From Mariniphaga sp041687215 (GTDB taxonomy: Bacteria; Bacteroidota; Bacteroidia; Bacteroidales; Prolixibacteraceae): a DNA stretch of 64,000 bases. The position numbers were made by a program, and so were the translations under genes. The notes beneath the pieces were generated by a model that did no database searches, was not told the DNA's origin, and saw only the letters and a program-made list of their open reading frames with translations. Every line of letters starts with the position of its first letter. Positions within the stretch are counted from its first letter, which is position 1. Below, in pieces: positions 1 to 8,319 of this stretch. The stretch spans positions 1-64,000 of the forward strand of contig NZ_JAWLCI010000011.1 of assembly GCF_041687215.1 (NCBI RefSeq), given 5' to 3'.

Positions 1-1
1 A

Positions 2-79
2 ACAGTCGTAAAATCCAACAGGTGGAAAGGATTTTGGAATGAATTTTCTGAAAGGTATTATACAAAATTAACTGCGTAA
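2..79 (+). CDS. Possible C-terminal fragment of a gene cut by the window edge
   Basis: A plus-strand frame is open from the left edge to a TAA at 77-79 and would encode about 25 residues ending in YYTKLTA. It would converge on, and overlap by 12 bp, the 3' end of the toxin gene on the other strand. Nothing in so short a piece identifies a family, and it could be chance. Confidence 0.2.
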   Translation, partial: TVVKSNRWKGFWNEFSERYYTKLTA

Positions 80-391
80 TATGAGAACTGCACCCAAAGT
101 TTTTAACTCAGATTCCGTTAATCTTCCTAATTCAGCAATGATGTCTTCTCTTTTAACGGTTACAATTCTGTCAGCTTTAACCACTGATTTAACCCGAAGC
201 TGATTTGATCCTCCCGGAAAAACAACAAATTCCCTGGGCGATTTTTTAGCAGAAACTACAGAACTTATTGCAGATACCAAAACATCCTTATATCTATCTG
301 CTGTTTCTGTAATAACAGCTGCTGGTCGAACCTTTTTTTGATTGAATTCTGCAAAAGGAAAAGGAATCAAAATGATATCGCCGATTGTCAT
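68..391 (-). CDS. PemK/MazF family toxin (endoribonuclease)
   Basis: Protein of 107 residues with the PemK/MazF layout: N-terminal GDIILIPFPF, the conserved KKVRPAAVI strand at residues 19-27, and a VKADRIVTVKR segment in the second half. Family members are cytoplasmic mRNA interferases that cleave at short sequence motifs and are held in check by a co-transcribed antitoxin. The start overlaps the stop of the upstream 78-residue gene in an ATGA tetranucleotide (388-391), the usual antitoxin-then-toxin order with translational coupling. Length is normal for MazF. Cleavage specificity cannot be read from the sequence. Confidence 0.85.
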   Translation of the reverse strand: MTIGDIILIPFPFAEFNQKKVRPAAVITETADRYKDVLVSAISSVVSAKKSPREFVVFPGGSNQLRVKSVVKADRIVTVKREDIIAELGRLTESELKTLGAVLILRS

Positions 392-624
392 TTCTTATCC
401 CTTTTTTGAGGTATGTAGTCCTGATAAATGTCTTCTGCTGTATTTTTCCAAAAATCAAAACTTTCAGTCCGGGATGAAAAATCACGAATCTCCTGTTCAT
501 CATCAGTTACCTCTTCAAGAAAAGTGACAACTACTCTGTACTTTTTATTCTTGTTAACCGGTTCAATGATTTTCACCCGTTTTCCATCGTATATACCACG
601 TACTGCAAACATTTTTTTGTTCAA
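388..624 (-). CDS. Probable antitoxin partner of the MazF-type toxin
   Basis: A 78-residue protein immediately upstream of the toxin and sharing 4 bp with it. The N-terminal half (MNKKMFAVRGIYDGKRVKII) resembles the short beta-rich start of Bacteroidota hypothetical proteins paired with MazF; the C-terminal half is acidic and aromatic (EIRDFSSRTESFDFWKN, then EDIYQDY), a composition suited to wrapping around a basic toxin. No ribbon-helix-helix, AbrB or HTH signature is evident, so DNA binding and autoregulation are unproven. The antitoxin role rests on position and size. Confidence 0.6.
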   Translation of the reverse strand: MNKKMFAVRGIYDGKRVKIIEPVNKNKKYRVVVTFLEEVTDDEQEIRDFSSRTESFDFWKNTAEDIYQDYIPQKRDKK

Positions 625-658
625 ATATACTGAATATTATAATTATAAGTGAAGCCGC

Positions 659-1951
659 TTATATCCCAAGCAGCATTTTCCCGGCATCTTTTCCACCGGT
701 CAACAAACGTTCCGGATTTTCAATAAACTCTTTCACTTTTACCAAAAAACCGACTGAGTCTTTCCCATCGATGATGCGGTGATCGTAAGACAAGGCAATG
801 TACATCATGGGACGGATGACCACCTGCCCGTTTACGGCAACCGGCCGCTCCTGAATGTTGTGCATGCCCAGAATAGCCGACTGTGGCGGGTTGATAATGG
901 GTGTTGAAAGCAGTGAACCAAAAACGCCGCCGTTGGTGATGGTAAATGTGCCACCACTCAGTTCATCAACCGATATTTTTTTGTTTCGGGCTTTTTCGGC
1001 CAGGTCTTTAATTTCCAGCTCAATCTGCGGAATGGATTTACTTTCGGCATTTCGAACAATGGGAACCATTAATCCTTTGGGTGTGGAAACCGCGATGCCC
1101 ACATCCACAAACTTTGGAGAAACAATTTCATCGCCGTCGAGCTGAGCATTTACCATGGGATGAAAATCCATGGCCAGCGCCACTGCTTTGGTAAAAAACG
1201 ACATGAAGCCCAGTTTAAAGCCGTGTTTCTCCACAAACTGCTGCTGATATTTTTTGCGCAACTCCATCACGTTACTCATATCAATTTCGTTGAAGGTTGT
1301 CAGCATGGCGGTTTCATTTTTTACAGCCACCAGTCGTTCGCTGAGTTTCCGGCGGAGCGAGGTCATTTTCTTCCGCTCAAGTTCGCGCGATGCTTCTTTT
1401 TGAGGGAAGGCGGCATTGCTTCCCGCCGGTGCATTCAAGACGGCCTCCACTTCTTTTTTTCCCAGGCGTTTCAACCCTTTAATTACATCGTCAACCGAAA
1501 TGCCGTGTTCTTTCATCAGTTCTTTGGCCACAGGCGTAACTTTAACCTGATCGTAATCTTTTGAAATCTTTTCTACTTTTTCCTCTTTTTTTTCAGGAAC
1601 CGCCGGCCCTTTTTCTAAAGATTCTGGTTCCTTCTTCTTTTTATTTTCCTTTTCGTATTCGAGCGTAGTCTCCTTTTTCTGCGGTTTTTCTTCTTCGGGT
1701 TTTTCTTCCGGCTTTACGCTGGTATCTATGGTGCACACCACGGCACCCACTTCAACGGTATCGCCTTCGGCCGATTTAATGGCAATTTTTCCAGCCTCGG
1801 CTGCCACAATGGTTAGCGTAGCTTTGTCCGATTCCACTTCGGCAATTTCCTGATCTTTGTGAACCAAGGTACCGTCTTCAACAAGCCATGTGCCTATTTC
1901 AACTTCGGTTATGGATTCTCCCGGGCTGGGAACTTTAACTTCTACAATCAT
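659..1951 (-). CDS. sucB: 2-oxoglutarate dehydrogenase E2, dihydrolipoyllysine-residue succinyltransferase
   Basis: The E2 core of the 2-oxoglutarate dehydrogenase complex transfers the succinyl group from E1 to CoA in the TCA cycle. Domains in order over 430 residues: an N-terminal lipoyl domain with the swinging-arm lysine K43 in ESDKAT; a long Glu/Lys/Pro-rich linker (about 80-135); a peripheral subunit-binding domain (about 138-172); and the catalytic acyltransferase domain with the HxxxD motif H391/D395 in SYDHRIIDG. It follows the E1 gene after 11 bp, so the two are an operon. No dihydrolipoamide dehydrogenase (E3) gene lies nearby. Single lipoyl domain and motif order favour E2o over the pyruvate enzyme. 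Confidence 0.93.
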   Translation of the reverse strand: MIVEVKVPSPGESITEVEIGTWLVEDGTLVHKDQEIAEVESDKATLTIVAAEAGKIAIKSAEGDTVEVGAVVCTIDTSVKPEEKPEEEKPQKKETTLEYEKENKKKKEPESLEKGPAVPEKKEEKVEKISKDYDQVKVTPVAKELMKEHGISVDDVIKGLKRLGKKEVEAVLNAPAGSNAAFPQKEASRELERKKMTSLRRKLSERLVAVKNETAMLTTFNEIDMSNVMELRKKYQQQFVEKHGFKLGFMSFFTKAVALAMDFHPMVNAQLDGDEIVSPKFVDVGIAVSTPKGLMVPIVRNAESKSIPQIELEIKDLAEKARNKKISVDELSGGTFTITNGGVFGSLLSTPIINPPQSAILGMHNIQERPVAVNGQVVIRPMMYIALSYDHRIIDGKDSVGFLVKVKEFIENPERLLTGGKDAGKMLLGI

Positions 1952-1962
1952 TTTTGGTTTTT

Positions 1963-4695
1963 TTATGTAGCAACAACTTCTTTTTCTTCAAAAACTGAAT
2001 TTAATATTTTTTCCAGGGCCTGCGTGTGTTTTTCCATTAACCCAACAGCCGGACTTGCACTTTCATTTCGCGCAATTACTTTTAACCCCAGGCAACTGAT
2101 TTTCCGGTTCAGGAAAGGCCATGCGCCCATATTTTCAGGTTCATCCTGCGCCCAAACCAGGTTTGTTGTGTTATATTTTTTCAGAATCTGGTCGATCTGT
2201 TTGTTAGGAATGGGGTAAATCTGCTCCATACGTACAATGGCAACATTCGACATTCCTTTTTCCAACTTATATTTTGCCAAATCATAATATAACCTTCCCG
2301 AGGTAAACACAACTTTTTCAACAACTTCCGGATCAGCTATCGGATCGTCAATAATTTCCTGGAAAACACCTTTAGCCAAGTCTTCAACTGTTGAAATTAC
2401 CTGCGGATGACGCAATAAACTTTTTGGTGTGAAAACGATAAGCGGTAACCTCATTTTCATTTTTACCTGCCTGCGCAACAGATGGAACATATTGGAAGGT
2501 GTTGTGGGCACTACAACCTGAATGTTGTTGTTGGCCGACAATTCGAGAAACCGCTCGATACGGCCACTTGAATGTTCAGGTCCCTGGCCCTCGAAACCAT
2601 GTGGCAAAAGCAAAACCAGGTTATTCATCATTCCCCATTTTTCAAATGCGGAAGTAATATATTGATCAATTACCACCTGAGCCACGTTATTGAAATCGCC
2701 AAACTGAGCTTCCCAAATGGTTAACCCGTTTGGTTTGGCAAGGGCATAACCGTACTCAAATCCCATAACGGCATATTCCGAAAGGGGAGAATTATAGACA
2801 TGAAAAGTAGCCTGGTCTTCAGACACATGCTTCAAGGGAAAATATTTTTCATCTGTTCCATCTATTACAAAAGAAGCATGCCGATGTGCAAAGGTACCTC
2901 GTTCTGTGTCCTGTCCGCTTAACCGAACCGGATGGCCTTCTGCTACAAGTGTTCCGTAGGCCAGGAGTTCGGCCATGGCCCAGTCGAGGCGGTCGTCGAG
3001 CATCATCATTCGTCGGTCGGACAATATGCGGTTAACCTTTTTAAAGAAGGTTAAATCTTTGGGAAGGCTGTTTATTTTTTCTGCAATTACAAACAACGTT
3101 TCAGCTTTTACACCTGTTTTCACCGACTGGTCGAACATCGATTTCTGGGGCATTTCATACGACTGGTATTCGTTGATGAGAAATTTCCGGATTTTCAGCT
3201 TATCAATTTTTTCAGATTCCTTGTATTTTTCGTCTAGAAACTTGTCGAAATCTTTTATTTCCTTTCTGGCGTCCTCTTCGGTCAATATCCCAAGTTTTGC
3301 AAGTTTTTCGGCATAAATATCACGCGGATTCGGATGTTTCTCAATCGCCTTGTATAAATTGGGTTGTGTAAACCGGGGTTCATCGCCTTCGTTATGTCCG
3401 TATTTCCGGTAACAAAGAATATCGATAAATACATCGGTCTGGAATTTCTGTCTGAACTCCATGGCAAGTGTAATGGTAAAAACCAGTGCCTCCACATCAT
3501 CGCCGTTTACATGAAAAACGGGCGAACGTGTTACTTTGGCCACATCGGTACAATAGGTGCTTGACCGGGCGTCGATGTAAGGTGTTGTAAAACCAACCTG
3601 ATTGTTAATTACCAAATGAATGGTTCCACCTGTCCGGTAACCGTCGAGCTGCGACATTTGAATGGTTTCGTAAACCACACCCTGAGCTGCCACTGCTGCA
3701 TCGCCATGGATAATGATTCCTGCCGCTTTACTGTAATCGCTGTCATACACAGAATTGATGCGTGCACGTACCATTCCCTGAACAATGGGACCAACCGCCT
3801 CGAGGTGTGAAGGGTTAGGCATTAGTTTCAGTTTCACCTTTTTTCCAAAATCGGTAAGTACCTCACTTTCATAACCCAAATGGTATTTTACATCGCCATG
3901 CCAAATGTCTTCCTCGTATTCCTTTCCGTAAAATTCCTTAAAAATACCTTCGTAGGGTTTTTCAAGAATATTGGCTAATATGTTTAGCCTGCCCCGGTGC
4001 GCCATTCCCAAAACAAACTCTTCAATGCCCAGTTCGGCTCCGCGTTCAATAACGGCATCGAGTGCAGGAATCAGACTTTCTGCACCTTCAAGTGAAAACC
4101 GTTTTTGACCTACAAACTTTTTATGAATATAACTTTCGAAACCGACAGCTATTTTCAAATGATAGAAAATATCCTTTCGTTTTTCCTCAGAAAGCTCCTG
4201 CGAATTGCGGCTGCTTTCCATTTTTTCCTTCAGCCACTGAACCACTTCGGGTTTGCGCATATATACATATTCAACCCCAATTGAACGACAATAAGTGGCT
4301 TCAAGGTGTTCAATAATATCTTTCAGTTTTGCATGGCCAATACCAATATCGTTTCCAGCCTGAAAGGATGTTTCCAGATCATCCTGACTGAGTCCGAAAT
4401 TTTCTATATCAAGCGTAGGCACATATTTGCGCCGGGCCCTAACCGGGTTGGTTTTGGTAAACAAATGTCCCCGCTGGCGATATCCGTGAATTAAACCTAA
4501 TATGGCAAATTCTTTGTTAATATCACCCGCCATATTTAAAGCTTGCTTAACCGGGTAATTTGTGCGGGCCAGCTCAAAACCGGCAAAAAAATGTTGCCAG
4601 CTTTTATCCAGTGATTCAGGGTTTTCAAGATATGTTTGATACAGGTCATTAATTGTTTCCTGTTCCTGATTTCCAACCGAAGAAAATTTATCCAT
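1963..4695 (-). CDS. sucA: 2-oxoglutarate dehydrogenase E1 component
   Basis: Thiamine-diphosphate-dependent decarboxylase of the 2-oxoglutarate dehydrogenase complex, 910 residues, full length for the family. The N-terminus carries the E1o hallmark segment NDLYQTYLENPESLDKSWQ, which contacts E2. The thiamine-diphosphate fold follows, with HGDAAVAAQG and the LVINNQVGFTT strand, and the transketolase-like C-terminal half contains DTERGTFAHRHA and the HGFEGQGPEHSS loop. E1 is first in an operon with E2. With pyruvate:ferredoxin oxidoreductase about 11 kb away, the cell appears able to run both oxidative and ferredoxin-linked oxo-acid chemistry. Confidence 0.95.
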   Translation of the reverse strand: MDKFSSVGNQEQETINDLYQTYLENPESLDKSWQHFFAGFELARTNYPVKQALNMAGDINKEFAILGLIHGYRQRGHLFTKTNPVRARRKYVPTLDIENFGLSQDDLETSFQAGNDIGIGHAKLKDIIEHLEATYCRSIGVEYVYMRKPEVVQWLKEKMESSRNSQELSEEKRKDIFYHLKIAVGFESYIHKKFVGQKRFSLEGAESLIPALDAVIERGAELGIEEFVLGMAHRGRLNILANILEKPYEGIFKEFYGKEYEEDIWHGDVKYHLGYESEVLTDFGKKVKLKLMPNPSHLEAVGPIVQGMVRARINSVYDSDYSKAAGIIIHGDAAVAAQGVVYETIQMSQLDGYRTGGTIHLVINNQVGFTTPYIDARSSTYCTDVAKVTRSPVFHVNGDDVEALVFTITLAMEFRQKFQTDVFIDILCYRKYGHNEGDEPRFTQPNLYKAIEKHPNPRDIYAEKLAKLGILTEEDARKEIKDFDKFLDEKYKESEKIDKLKIRKFLINEYQSYEMPQKSMFDQSVKTGVKAETLFVIAEKINSLPKDLTFFKKVNRILSDRRMMMLDDRLDWAMAELLAYGTLVAEGHPVRLSGQDTERGTFAHRHASFVIDGTDEKYFPLKHVSEDQATFHVYNSPLSEYAVMGFEYGYALAKPNGLTIWEAQFGDFNNVAQVVIDQYITSAFEKWGMMNNLVLLLPHGFEGQGPEHSSGRIERFLELSANNNIQVVVPTTPSNMFHLLRRQVKMKMRLPLIVFTPKSLLRHPQVISTVEDLAKGVFQEIIDDPIADPEVVEKVVFTSGRLYYDLAKYKLEKGMSNVAIVRMEQIYPIPNKQIDQILKKYNTTNLVWAQDEPENMGAWPFLNRKISCLGLKVIARNESASPAVGLMEKHTQALEKILNSVFEEKEVVAT

Positions 4696-4897
4696 TGCTG
4701 ATTTAAATATTATCCAATAATTGTAAAGAAAAACAACGCATTATTTTTAATGTTTATCAAAAAGTTGCAATTCCATTACAAATTTAATTTTAATTGAATT
4801 GAAGACTACGTATAAACATGTTTTCTTTTTTAATTTTATAGCCAATTTCTTACCTTTATAACGGTTTAGATGAAATTAAAAAATCAAATTCCTATTT

Positions 4898-5524
4898 ATG
4901 AATCCAGATTCTGATCAATTTTCATCTCTTGATTTTTCTGTCAGATTGCAGGAAGAAATAAAAAAATTTGCCCTGATAAAAGAAGTTCCTCAGAATGCCG
5001 AACTTATGCATGAGGGGCAATTTGTTAATATAATTCCAATTGTTCTTAAAGGGTTAGTTAAAGTGTTTACAAGACATGAAGATAAGGAACTTTTACTTTA
5101 CTATATTAAACCGGGAGAAACATGTATTATTTCATTTAATGCGGCGCTATCAAATAGTGCAAGTAAAGCTTATGCCGTTTCAGAAGAAGACTCGAAAATA
5201 CTTTTAATTCCAACTGAAAAAATTTTTGTCTGGATGAAAGAATTCCCTGAGCTGAACTCACTCTTTTTTCAGCAATACAACAACCGGTACAACGAGTTAA
5301 TTGAAATGGTTAATAAGGTTCTATTCGAGAAAATGGACAAACGGTTGCACGAATATTTAAAAACAAAGTCAAAAATATCCCAAAAAAACATTTTAAAAAT
5401 CTCTCATCAGCAAATTGCCAATGATTTGGGAACCGCAAGAGAAGTTGTAACGCGTGTATTAAAAAAACTCGAACACGAAAAAAAAGTAATTCAGGTCAAG
5501 GATGGGATAAAAGTTTTAAGGTAG
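4898..5524 (+). CDS. Crp/Fnr family transcriptional regulator
   Basis: A 208-residue Crp/Fnr regulator: an N-terminal beta-barrel sensor domain (about 15-130) with the typical LHEGQ..IPIVLKGLVKV and KPGETC pattern, a dimerisation helix, and a C-terminal winged helix (about 158-205) with the recognition segment HQQIANDLGTAREVVTRVLK. Only one cysteine (C76) is present, so it cannot hold an FNR-type [4Fe-4S] cluster; the effector may be a nucleotide, haem, NO or something else. It sits at the head of the redox cluster that follows, and a palindrome of the class this family binds begins at its own stop codon, so local regulation is likely. Confidence 0.88.
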   Translation: MNPDSDQFSSLDFSVRLQEEIKKFALIKEVPQNAELMHEGQFVNIIPIVLKGLVKVFTRHEDKELLLYYIKPGETCIISFNAALSNSASKAYAVSEEDSKILLIPTEKIFVWMKEFPELNSLFFQQYNNRYNELIEMVNKVLFEKMDKRLHEYLKTKSKISQKNILKISHQQIANDLGTAREVVTRVLKKLEHEKKVIQVKDGIKVLR

Positions 5525-5567
5525 TGACCGTGGTCACAGCATTTTAGTTCAAATAGGACTAATTTTG
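5524..5567 (+). promoter_or_regulatory. Crp/Fnr-type operator with a downstream -7 element
   Basis: A dyad GTGACC-GT-GGTCAC (5524-5537) contains TGAC-N4-GTCA, the core layout of sites bound by Fnr/HcpR-type members of the Crp family. A perfect Bacteroidota -7 box TAATTTTG lies at 5560-5567 without a recognisable -33 box at the expected spacing. With a start point near 5574, the dyad centre is about 43 bp upstream, close to the class II activator position of Crp-family proteins. The dyad begins inside the regulator's TAG stop and precedes the small membrane protein and redox genes. Confidence 0.55.
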
Positions 5568-5593
5568 AAACAAATCATAAATTTTTTTCAATT

Positions 5594-5803
5594 ATGAAAA
5601 GAAATATGGGGATTGCCGACAGAATTATCAGGGCCTTAATTGCTCTGACTTTTGCAGTTTTATATTTTACAGGAATTATTGAGGGAACTGTTGGAATAGT
5701 GCTGCTTATAGTTTCTGTAATTTTTTTGTTTACAAGCTTAACGAGTTTTTGTCCGGTTTACTGGCCATTTGGAATTAGAACCTGTGCTAAACAAAAAGAT
5801 TAA
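5594..5803 (+). CDS. DUF2892 (YgaP-type) small inner-membrane protein
   Basis: A 69-residue protein starting MKRNMGIADRIIRALIAL, the signature of DUF2892, with two hydrophobic helices (about 12-30 and 33-52) and a C-terminal FCPVYWPFGIRTC segment carrying two cysteines. In other bacteria the domain occurs alone or as the membrane anchor of rhodanese YgaP; a biochemical role for the stand-alone form is not established. It lies 69 bp after the Crp/Fnr gene, directly downstream of the candidate operator, so it is likely a target of that regulator. The paired cysteines would suit sulfur or redox chemistry, which is inference. Confidence 0.8.
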   Translation: MKRNMGIADRIIRALIALTFAVLYFTGIIEGTVGIVLLIVSVIFLFTSLTSFCPVYWPFGIRTCAKQKD

Positions 5804-5834
5804 GCGGACATCTGGTTTTTTTCAAAAAAATAAG

Positions 5835-5846
5835 GATATTAATATC
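5835..5846. promoter_or_regulatory. 12-bp perfect palindrome before the copper-protein gene
   Basis: GATATTAATATC is a perfect 12-bp palindrome 38 bp upstream of the cupredoxin start, with flanking bases extending the dyad imperfectly. It overlaps TATCTTTA (5843-5850), one base off the -7 consensus. It may be a repressor site or a chance feature of AT-rich DNA. Confidence 0.25.
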
Positions 5847-5883
5847 TTTATTTATTATTTAAAACATTTTAAAAAAATATTCT

Positions 5884-7479
5884 ATGAAAACAATTTTTAC
5901 ATTTTCAAAACAAATCCTGCGGAATGGGATAATCATTTCCGCATTGATGTTATTGACCTTTTCTCAACTGGTTGCTCAATCGAAGCATATAGTTGAAGTA
6001 ACTCAAAATGTATTCACACCCAACGAACTTGAAATAAATACTGGCGATACGGTTGAATGGAGAAACACAGATGGTTATCACAATGTAAACGGTACTACCG
6101 AAACGTATCCTTCAAACCCTGAATCTTTTGGAAACGATCCTGGCTCAGGTTGGACTTACAGTCACGTTTTTACCATTGCCGGCGAATACGATTACCAGTG
6201 TGATCCGCATGTAGGATTGGGAATGGTTGGGGAAATAGTAGTAAAAGAAGCTGACGATAATGGTGAAAAACACATGCTTTCCATTCATTTTACAGGCATG
6301 AACCCACACATCGGACAAAACCTTCGGCTTGCAGTAATTGAAAAGAATTCCGGGATGGAAATCTCAAGATTGGATACTATTGCTGAAGCAGAATTTATGG
6401 TGCAAGTTTTCGGAATTGAAAACGGAAATTCCTATAATGTCGATTTTTATGCCGACCACAATTCAAACGGAATGTATGACGCTCCACCAACCGACCATGC
6501 GTGGAGACTCGATCTGGACGATGTGATGGGCGACACCACGCTCAATTTTGCCCACAATACTGACTTCACGGACATCATGTGGCAAAACAGACTGACTGTT
6601 CATTTCACGGGGATGAACCCGCATGTGGGGCAAGACATTTGGCTGGCAGTTACCGATAAAACTTCGGGAATGGAAGTGGACCGTGTTAAAACCACTGCCG
6701 ATGTTGATTTCATGGTTCATATTTTCGGAATTGAAAACGGAATGTCGTATAACGTCGATTTTTTTGCCGACCACAATTCAAACGGAATGTATGACGCTCC
6801 ACCAACCGACCATGCATGGAGGCTCGATCTGGACGATGTGATGGGCGACACCACGCTTAATTTTGCCCACAATACTGACTTCACAGATATTATGTGGCAA
6901 AACAGACTGACTGTTCATTTCACCGGGATGAACCCGCATGTGGGGCAAGATTTCTGGATAGGCCTGGTTGACCAGGAATCAGGAAATTTAACTGACAGTA
7001 TTGAAATGACAGCATCAGTTGATTTTATGGTACATTTTTACGGAATTGAAAACGGAATGTCGTATAACGTTGATTTTTATGCCGACCACAACCGAAATGG
7101 TATGTACGATGCGCCGCCTGCCGACCATGCCTGGAGGCTCGAACTTGAAAACGTAACGGGCGATACCACACTGACATTTGCACACAACACCAACTTTACA
7201 GATATTTTTGAGACCACCTCCATTTCAGAAATAGGTATGAACCGGCTCAAAATGTATCCAAACCCGGCTACTGACATTGTTTCAATTGAAATGAATCAAC
7301 AAAATTTAAGAGATTTCACCCTTTCAATTTATGATATTACGGGGAAACTAAATCATATAGAAACAATTCATTCGAACAATAAAATTGAGTTCAGTGTTCT
7401 GCATTTAAAACGTGGGGTGTATTTTGTTGAATTAAAAACAAACAACCTGCGGGAAACATTGAAGTTGATAAAAAAATAA
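5884..7479 (+). CDS. T9SS-sorted cupredoxin protein with three tandem 105-residue domains
   Basis: A 531-residue secreted protein. A signal peptide ends near LVAQS (about 30-32). Residues 33-120 form a plastocyanin/azurin-like domain with a complete type 1 copper ligand set: H66 (DGYHN), C106 and H109 (QCDPH) and M114. Three consecutive 105-residue repeats follow (each with HFTGMNPH and DHN.NGMYDAPP.DHAWRL), then a T9SS type A C-terminal sorting domain (about 445-531, starting MYPNPATD). It is therefore predicted to cross the outer membrane and be anchored or released at the surface. The function of the repeats is unknown; the DxNxNGxYD pattern resembles calcium-binding loops. The gene is followed after 8 bp by the barrel protein. 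Confidence 0.85.
   Translation: MKTIFTFSKQILRNGIIISALMLLTFSQLVAQSKHIVEVTQNVFTPNELEINTGDTVEWRNTDGYHNVNGTTETYPSNPESFGNDPGSGWTYSHVFTIAGEYDYQCDPHVGLGMVGEIVVKEADDNGEKHMLSIHFTGMNPHIGQNLRLAVIEKNSGMEISRLDTIAEAEFMVQVFGIENGNSYNVDFYADHNSNGMYDAPPTDHAWRLDLDDVMGDTTLNFAHNTDFTDIMWQNRLTVHFTGMNPHVGQDIWLAVTDKTSGMEVDRVKTTADVDFMVHIFGIENGMSYNVDFFADHNSNGMYDAPPTDHAWRLDLDDVMGDTTLNFAHNTDFTDIMWQNRLTVHFTGMNPHVGQDFWIGLVDQESGNLTDSIEMTASVDFMVHFYGIENGMSYNVDFYADHNRNGMYDAPPADHAWRLELENVTGDTTLTFAHNTNFTDIFETTSISEIGMNRLKMYPNPATDIVSIEMNQQNLRDFTLSIYDITGKLNHIETIHSNNKIEFSVLHLKRGVYFVELKTNNLRETLKLIKK
6277..7209 (+). repeat. Three tandem 315-bp in-gene repeats
   Basis: Repeat units begin at 6277, 6592 and 6907 and each encodes 105 residues, the last slightly shorter. 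Over the second half of units 1 and 2 (about 6430-6590 against 6745-6905) and the first 45 bp of units 2 and 3, the DNA differs only at scattered, mostly synonymous positions, which indicates recent duplication or gene conversion. Confidence 0.9.
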
Positions 7480-7487
7480 AATCAGAT

Positions 7488-8318
7488 ATGAAGATATTCC
7501 TGTTTTCAGTGCTGTATTTTTTGTTTGTGCTAAATTTAGGTGCCCAAGATGAATCTGAGGAAGTAAAAATCATAGAGCATGCTTTTCAGGGAACCCGGTT
7601 TGTGAATGAGCAATCAGTAAACCTGGCCGATCAGGGTGAATTACGCCTTTATATTCAACACCGATTTGGAGAAATTGACGGAGGTTTGTATGAGCTTTTT
7701 GGTTTGGACCAGGCGACCATGCGGTTGGGTTTCGAATACGGACTTGGAAAAAATCTGAATGTGGGTTTTGGCCGAAGTACCTATTTAAAAACGTATGATG
7801 TATATGCCAAAGGAAGAATTGCCGGACAAACAGAAACTTTCCCGCTATCCATTGGCCTGGTAGCTGCCGGTTCAATACCCACACTCCGCAATTTTCCTGA
7901 TAATGAAAACAACTTTTCTTCAAAATTCTCGGGTAACATTCAACTTCTGCTGGCCAAAACTATGGGGCCTGTTGGATTACAGGTTTCCCCCGGTTATTTG
8001 AAAACAGGATATTTGCTTTTTGAAGAAAAAGCCGTTTCAACATTTACAGCCGGTTTTGCAGGCTCAATGAGAATTTCGTCCAAAGTTTCTGCAAATATTG
8101 AGTACCTCTATCCTTTTACGGATAAGTTACCGGGTTCAAATCCCCTGTCATTGGGAGTTGACATCAATACAGGAGGCCACCTGTTTCAGCTAATTTTATC
8201 CAATTCTCAGCAAATTTTCACCCAGGGACTGTACACAGCCACCCACGGAAACTGGGGTGATGGAAAATTGTTTTTTGGTTTTAACCTTATTCGTGAATTC
8301 AGAATTAAATATTACTAA
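7488..8318 (+). CDS. DUF5777 family outer-membrane beta-barrel protein
   Basis: A 276-residue protein with a signal peptide ending near LGAQ (residue 20) and alternating beta-strand segments throughout, ending in the aromatic KYY typical of outer-membrane barrels. The start VKIIEHAFQGTRFVNEQSV and the LRLYIQHRFGEIDGG segment match the DUF5777 family, found in Bacteroidota and often beside cytochrome, copper or YceI-like redox genes. It is sandwiched between the exported cupredoxin gene (8 bp upstream) and the Rieske gene (1 bp downstream), so the three are almost certainly co-transcribed. Its role is not known; a scaffold or channel for extracytoplasmic electron carriers is inference. Confidence 0.8.
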   Translation: MKIFLFSVLYFLFVLNLGAQDESEEVKIIEHAFQGTRFVNEQSVNLADQGELRLYIQHRFGEIDGGLYELFGLDQATMRLGFEYGLGKNLNVGFGRSTYLKTYDVYAKGRIAGQTETFPLSIGLVAAGSIPTLRNFPDNENNFSSKFSGNIQLLLAKTMGPVGLQVSPGYLKTGYLLFEEKAVSTFTAGFAGSMRISSKVSANIEYLYPFTDKLPGSNPLSLGVDINTGGHLFQLILSNSQQIFTQGLYTATHGNWGDGKLFFGFNLIREFRIKYY

Positions 8319-8319
8319 A

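Noticed and set aside
4898..5524. Oxygen sensing by an FNR-type iron-sulfur cluster in the Crp/Fnr regulator
   Set aside because: Only one cysteine is present, so four-cysteine ligation is impossible.
6463..6774. Antisense open frames inside the cupredoxin repeats
   Set aside because: They are mirror products of the repeated sense codons and have no start signal.
8257..8319. N-terminal extension of the Rieske protein
   Set aside because: It lies within the barrel gene's 3' end, and the ATG at 8320 gives the expected export signal.
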